A program made the translations under genes and the position numbers. A stretch of 64,000 nucleotides of DNA, taken from positions 127,459,695 to 127,523,694 of the forward strand of contig NC_035433.2 of the NCBI RefSeq assembly GCF_002127325.2. The letters are read 5' to 3'. This DNA is from Helianthus annuus (lineage: Eukaryota > Streptophyta > Magnoliopsida > Asterales > Asteraceae). Positions 59,764 to 64,000 of this stretch are shown here, in pieces; positions within the stretch are counted from its first letter, which is position 1, and each line of letters begins with the position of its first letter. The notes beneath the pieces are model-generated. The model was not told the DNA's origin. It searched no databases and saw nothing but the letters and a program-made list of their open reading frames with translations.

Positions 59764-60491
59764 TGTTAGGGCTGGATTTTTATTATAGGTGATCCTTACA
59801 CGTGATCCTAACCAGTGATCCTTATTTCTTTGGCAGACAGTGATCCTCAGCAGGACTTCAGGATCAGGATCATGGGACATTATAGGATCCTCATACTAAC
59901 GATCATCTTCGCTTAATGCAATGTTATATTGCAGGAATATCTAGCAGGATACGCTCTAAGCATCATGATCAAGGGACGCGTCATCACAATTATGGCAAGA
60001 GCTTAATTAAAGATAGACGTTGCACAGGATATGGAAACAAGGCTTGATTTATGGGCGGCTATTTAGGCTAGATTGTATCTCATTTCTAAAGGGGTAATGA
60101 GCTGAATATTAGTTTAACTACCTAAAATAGGTCACCTACACACATATAAATACCACTCTTCCTCATTCGGAAGAACACACACAACATACAACGCAACTCT
60201 CACACACTTAGACACCAAAAGCAATAGTGATCCTTGTACTCAGCTCATTATCATCCAAAGTTGTAACCATTTTATTCTTATATTGAAGTTTGGTGATCGG
60301 TAGTTGCCATCACCCGAGGTTTTTTATGCCGGAGATCATATACTGATCAAGGGCTTTTTCCTCATATAAATCATTGTGTCTTTGCATCTTTATCACGAAA
60401 GTGATCCTTTACTTTTATAATTAACCAAGCATCATACCCCGTTTACATAAAGTTTGGTTACATTATCCTTGTGTGATTTTTGACCAAAACA
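59764..60491 (+). repeat. Tat-E2 5' LTR (728 bp)
   Basis: It runs from TGTTAGGGCTGG to ACCAAAACA, with TATAAATA at 60145-60152. Confidence 0.92.
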
Positions 60492-60568
60492 GTTTGGCGC
60501 CCACCGTGGGGCAATTGGTGCTTCATTCATAAGAAAATCTTTTGTTCGAAATCATTTCAAAGAGTTAC

Positions 60569-61733
60569 ATGGCTTCATCATTGAAGAACACGTCCACGGC
60601 GATGTCTGCAGTCACCTCATCACAGACCACTTTGCCTCCTCCACCGGCAGGATCTCAGAAAAATACTGAGAAGAGACCAACTCCCACTTTCTCTAAACCT
60701 CCATCTTCTTCTGCTATAAATTCTTCTATTCCCAATACTAGTGATGTATTTGCTTTAATTTTGCAGATGAAGGATCGTATGCAGCGGCAGGATGAGACTA
60801 ATGACAGGATCCTCAGGGAAATTGGAGACCTCAAAAGACAAAAGAAAGCGGCAGAGGATCATTCCCCACTGATGCCCAAATCCTTGAGCTTCGATACTCC
60901 AATGATCACTTCCCAGCCATCAGGGATCCCGGACGTGCAAATCATAGGGGAGTCAAGAGGATCACATCTCAAGTCGGCAGCAATGACTCAGACATCAGGC
61001 TCACATTTTCAGCCAGTAGGATCCTATCCTCAGTACATGGGATCCTTCATGAATTCAGGAGCCCATCCGGGGGCACAGCAGTTTCAAGGATCCTACCTTG
61101 TTCCAGGATCATTCCAGGGCCAAGGATCCTCCTTTGTTCCAGGATCATACCAGGTTCAAGGATCCTCCTTCGTTCCAGGATCATCCCAGACACCAGGATC
61201 CTTCCAGATACCAGGATCCCTAAAAAGTTTGCAAACAGGAAGTCTAGATGTCCATCAAGGGGACTTCATTCCAATGCAGACCATTGCTTCCACTGGTCCC
61301 TCCGTTGTTCCAGAATCCCAGCAATATGGGTTCCCTAACTTGAACCCAATGGGAGGTAACACTTTAAATAATTATCCTACCACTAACCATGGATTCATGC
61401 AGGATACAGGTACCAATCATGCTATGGCCAGGGAGTTGCAGAAGCTAAGAGATATGATCTCAAGTGTTCCAGGGGTAGTCAAGCCTATCCCAGAGATTGC
61501 AGATGGAAGCCACAAGGTATCTCGCTTTGCACCACCAATTTGTGATGCAGAGGTACCCAAAAGGTTCCATATCCCTACCATGAAGCTATATGATGGCACA
61601 ACGGATCCAGAGGAGCATATAGCACAATACAAGGAGAGGATGGAGATCAATCCTATCCCAGAAAAGTTGAAGGAAGCATGCCTATGTAAAGGATTTGGAT
61701 CCACTCTTACGGGATCAGCTCTTAAATGGCTGC
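60569..61733 (+). pseudogene. Tat-E2 gag, truncated by Tat-E3
   Basis: Open from Met 60569 (MASSLKNTSTAMSAV) without internal stops. It has the Pro-rich start, the helical LQMKDRMQRQDETNDRI, QGSSFVPGS repeats (61081-61205), and the capsid start SRFAPPICDAEVPKRF through STLTGSALKWLL. There it runs into the LTR of Tat-E3 at 61734 and ends a few codons later. It is the best-preserved N-terminal Gag of this subfamily in the window and shows the Ser codon where Tat-C has a stop. Confidence 0.88.
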
Positions 61734-62459
61734 TGTTAGGGCTGGATTTTTATCATAGGTGATCCTTACATATGATCCTAACCAGTGATCCTTGTTTCTT
61801 TGGCAGACAGTGATCCTCAGCGGAACTTCAGGATCAGGATCACGGGACATTACGGTGATCCTTATACTAACGGTCACCTTCGCTTACTACAATATTGTTT
61901 TGCAGGAACATCTAGCAGGATATGCTCTAAAGACCATGATCCAGGGACGCGTCTTCACAAATATGGCAAGAGCTAAATCGAAGAAAGACGTTGCACAGGA
62001 TATGGAAACTAGGCTTGATTTATGGGCAGCAATTTAGGCTAGATTATCTTTATTTCTAAAGGGGTAATGAGCTGATATTTAGTCATTTTACCTAAAATAG
62101 GTCACCTACACATGTATAAGTACCACTCTTCCTCATTCGGAAGAACACACGAACATACAAGGCAACTCTCACACACTTAGACACCAAAAGCAATAGTGAT
62201 CCTTGTACTCAGCTCATTATCATCCAAAGTTGTAATCATATTTTTGTTATATTGAAGTTGGTGATCGGTAGTTGCCATCACCCGAGGTTTTTTATGCCGG
62301 AGATCATTCATTGATCAAGGGCTTTTTCCTCGTATAAATCATTGTGTCTTTGCATCTTCATCACAGAAGTGATCCTTTACTTTCATAGTTAACCAAGCAT
62401 CATACCCCGTTTTCATAAAGTTTGGTTACATTATCCTTGTGTGATTTTTGACCAAAACA
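61734..62459 (+). repeat. Tat-E3 5' LTR (726 bp)
   Basis: It runs from TGTTAGGGCTGG to ACCAAAACA and is very similar to the LTR of Tat-E2. Confidence 0.92.
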
Positions 62460-62536
62460 GTTTGGCGCCCACCGTGGGGCAATTGGTGCTTCATTCATAA
62501 GAAAATATTTTGTTCGAAATCATTTCAAAGAGTTAC

Positions 62537-63529
62537 ATGGCTTCATCATTGAAGAACACGTCCACGGCGATGTCTGCGGTCACTTCATCACAGATCACCT
62601 TGCCTCCTCCACCGGCAGGATCTCAGAAAAATACTGAGAAGAGATCAACTCCCACTTTCTCTAAACCTCTATCTTCTTCTGCTATGAATTCTTCTATTCC
62701 CAGTACTAGTGATGTATTTGCTTTGATTTTGCAGATGAAGGATCGTATGCAGAGGCAAGATGAAACTAACGAAAGGATCCTCAGGGAAATTGGAGATCTC
62801 AAAAGACAAAAGAAAGCGGCAGAGGATCATTCTCCACTGGTGCCCAAATCCTTGAGCTTTGATACTCCAATGATCACTTCCCAACCATCAGGGATCCCGG
62901 ACGTGCAAATCACAGGGGAGTCAAGAGGATCACGTCTCAACTCGGCAGCAATGACTCAGACATCAGACTCACATTTTCAGCCAATAGGATCCTATCCTCA
63001 GTACATGGGATCCTTCATGAATCCGGGAGCCTATCCGGGGGCACAGCAGTTTCAAGGATCCTACTTTATTCCAGGATCATTCCAGGGCCAAGGATCCTCC
63101 TTTGTTCCAGGATCATCCCAGGTTCAAGGATCCTCCTTTGTTCCAGGATCATCCCAGGTTCAAGGATCCTCCTTCGTTCCAGGATCATCCCAGATACCAG
63201 GATCCTTACAGATGCCAGGATCCCTAAAAAGTTTGCAAACAGGGAGTCTAGATGTCCATCAAGGGGACTTCATTCCAATGCAGACCATTGCTTCCACTGG
63301 TCCCTCCGTTGTCCCAGAATCCCAGCAATATGGATTCCCTAACTTGAACCCAATGGGAGGTAACACTTTAAACAATTATCCTACCACTAACCATGGATTC
63401 ATGCAGGATACAGGTACCAATCATGCTATGGCCAGGGAGTTGCAGAAGCCAAAAGACATGCAAAAGAATCAAAAATGGATAATGGAGAAAGGCCTGTTAG
63501 AACCTCAAGCGTCTCAGAAGGGAAGATGA
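62537..63529 (+). pseudogene. Tat-E3 gag with internal deletion
   Basis: Open from Met 62537 through the repeat region (five units of about 12 residues at 63055-63200) to MARELQK. At about 63448 it jumps directly to the sequence that in Tat-C lies near the start of protease (KRHAKESKMDNGERP), but out of frame, so it ends at 63529. The capsid core and nucleocapsid are missing. The deleted stretch is more than 900 bp compared with Tat-C. Confidence 0.87.
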
Positions 63530-64000
63530 TAACATTTGATGAGGATGATCGCGTTAATGTTCAGGATCCTCACCATGATAGCTTAGTTATCACTCTCTTT
63601 ATCTCTAACCATTTTGTCCGCAGGATCCTTATTGACGGAGGGAGCTCAGTGAACATTATCCAGCTTGATGTCTTGAAGAAGATGGGAATCCCAGAATCAG
63701 ACGTCACACCAAGATCCTCCGTGCTTGTAGGATTCAGTGGAGAAACGAAGAAAACTCTGGGGGACATCAAACTCCCAATCTACGTGGAAGGATTACATAA
63801 TTACCAAAAATTTTGTGTTATTGACTGTTTATCTTGTTGCAACGTTATCCTTGGCAGGCCTTGGATACATGACATGAAAGCAGTTCCATCTACCTACCAT
63901 CAATGTGTGAAGCTCCCTAGCCCATGGGGGATAATCAAGATCGACAGTGATCAGCAAGAGGCTAAGGATTGCTATACCTCATCCATGAAGCCAACCTCGA
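63448..64000 (+). pseudogene. Tat-E3 protease, partial
   Basis: From the deletion junction the protease frame is open to the window end and contains ILIDGGSSVNIIQL and VILGRPWIHDMKAV. It is nearly identical to Tat-C. The window stops about five codons before the position of the leaky UAG. Confidence 0.85.

Larger units (their letters stand above)
59764..61733 (+). mobile_element. Tat-E2: Tat-lineage element, plus strand, 5' part
   Basis: 5' LTR 59764-60491, tRNA-Lys primer site 60495-60512, and gag up to the insertion of Tat-E3. CTGGG (59759-59763) is the first target-duplication copy, within a site reading AACTGGGGACAAGCC in relatives. Confidence 0.9.
61734..64000 (+). mobile_element. Tat-E3: Tat-lineage element, plus strand, cut by window end
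   Basis: 5' LTR 61734-62459, primer site 62463-62480, gag with a large internal deletion joined to protease, then the window ends. GCTGC (61729-61733) is the first target-duplication copy. It is inserted in the gag of its close relative Tat-E2. Confidence 0.9.

Overview
The window is intergenic DNA of a large plant genome and consists almost wholly of nested LTR retrotransposons. I see no host protein gene, rRNA gene, genuine tRNA gene or CRISPR array. The plant-specific Ty3/gypsy lineages (Tekay chromovirus, Athila, Tat), their tRNA-Met, tRNA-Asp and tRNA-Lys primer sites, a Mutator-type MITE and a degraded Ty1/copia relic all point to an angiosperm. The general look of the families suggests a eudicot, perhaps Asteraceae, but that is recollection and not shown by the sequence.

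Left block (1-15498 and its host DNA to 19229). Tekay-1 (1-11380, minus strand) has LTRs of about 3.35 kb, an extra ORF before gag, and a broken gag-pol. It sits inside the gag of Tekay-2 (11381-15498 visible, minus), which in turn sits in a decayed copia integrase relic (15499 to about 16050). AT-rich DNA follows, holding a 529-bp hairpin MITE with a 9-bp target duplication (18284-18812).

Right block (19230-64000). This is one stack of insertions. Tat-1 (+, 19230) is split by an Athila-like element (+, 22559). Athila is split by Tat-A (-, 25637), Tat-A by Tat-E1 (+, 30310), and Tat-E1 by Tat-B (-, 32697). Tat-B is split by the complete Tat-C (-, 32884-52881), whose 3' LTR is split by Tekay-3 (33261-42697). 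Farther right, Tat-B is also split by Tat-E2 (+, 59764), which is split by Tat-E3 (+, 61734 to the window end). Tekay-3 is therefore the seventh level. Most junctions show TG..CA LTR ends, and two show complete 5-bp target duplications.

How the parts work together. The minus-strand Tat elements carry gag, protease, RT, two RNase H domains and integrase on one strand. Between pol and the 3' LTR, on the opposite strand, lies a separate four-exon gene (here called aORF) with its own TATA box, conserved splice sites and splice phases, a Transposase_28-like N-terminus, a basic linker, a coiled coil and an acidic tail. Three copies are present. The Tat-C copy is intact; the Tat-B copy has been amplified into four tandem 1.2-kb units.

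In both Tat elements where the junction is visible, protease and RT are separated by an in-frame UAG followed by CAA UUA. This is the tobamovirus-type leaky-stop context and suggests that pol is made by stop-codon readthrough.

Most elements are individually defective, through stops, small deletions or a lost nucleocapsid domain. Even so, several have almost identical LTRs, which implies recent movement with proteins supplied in trans.
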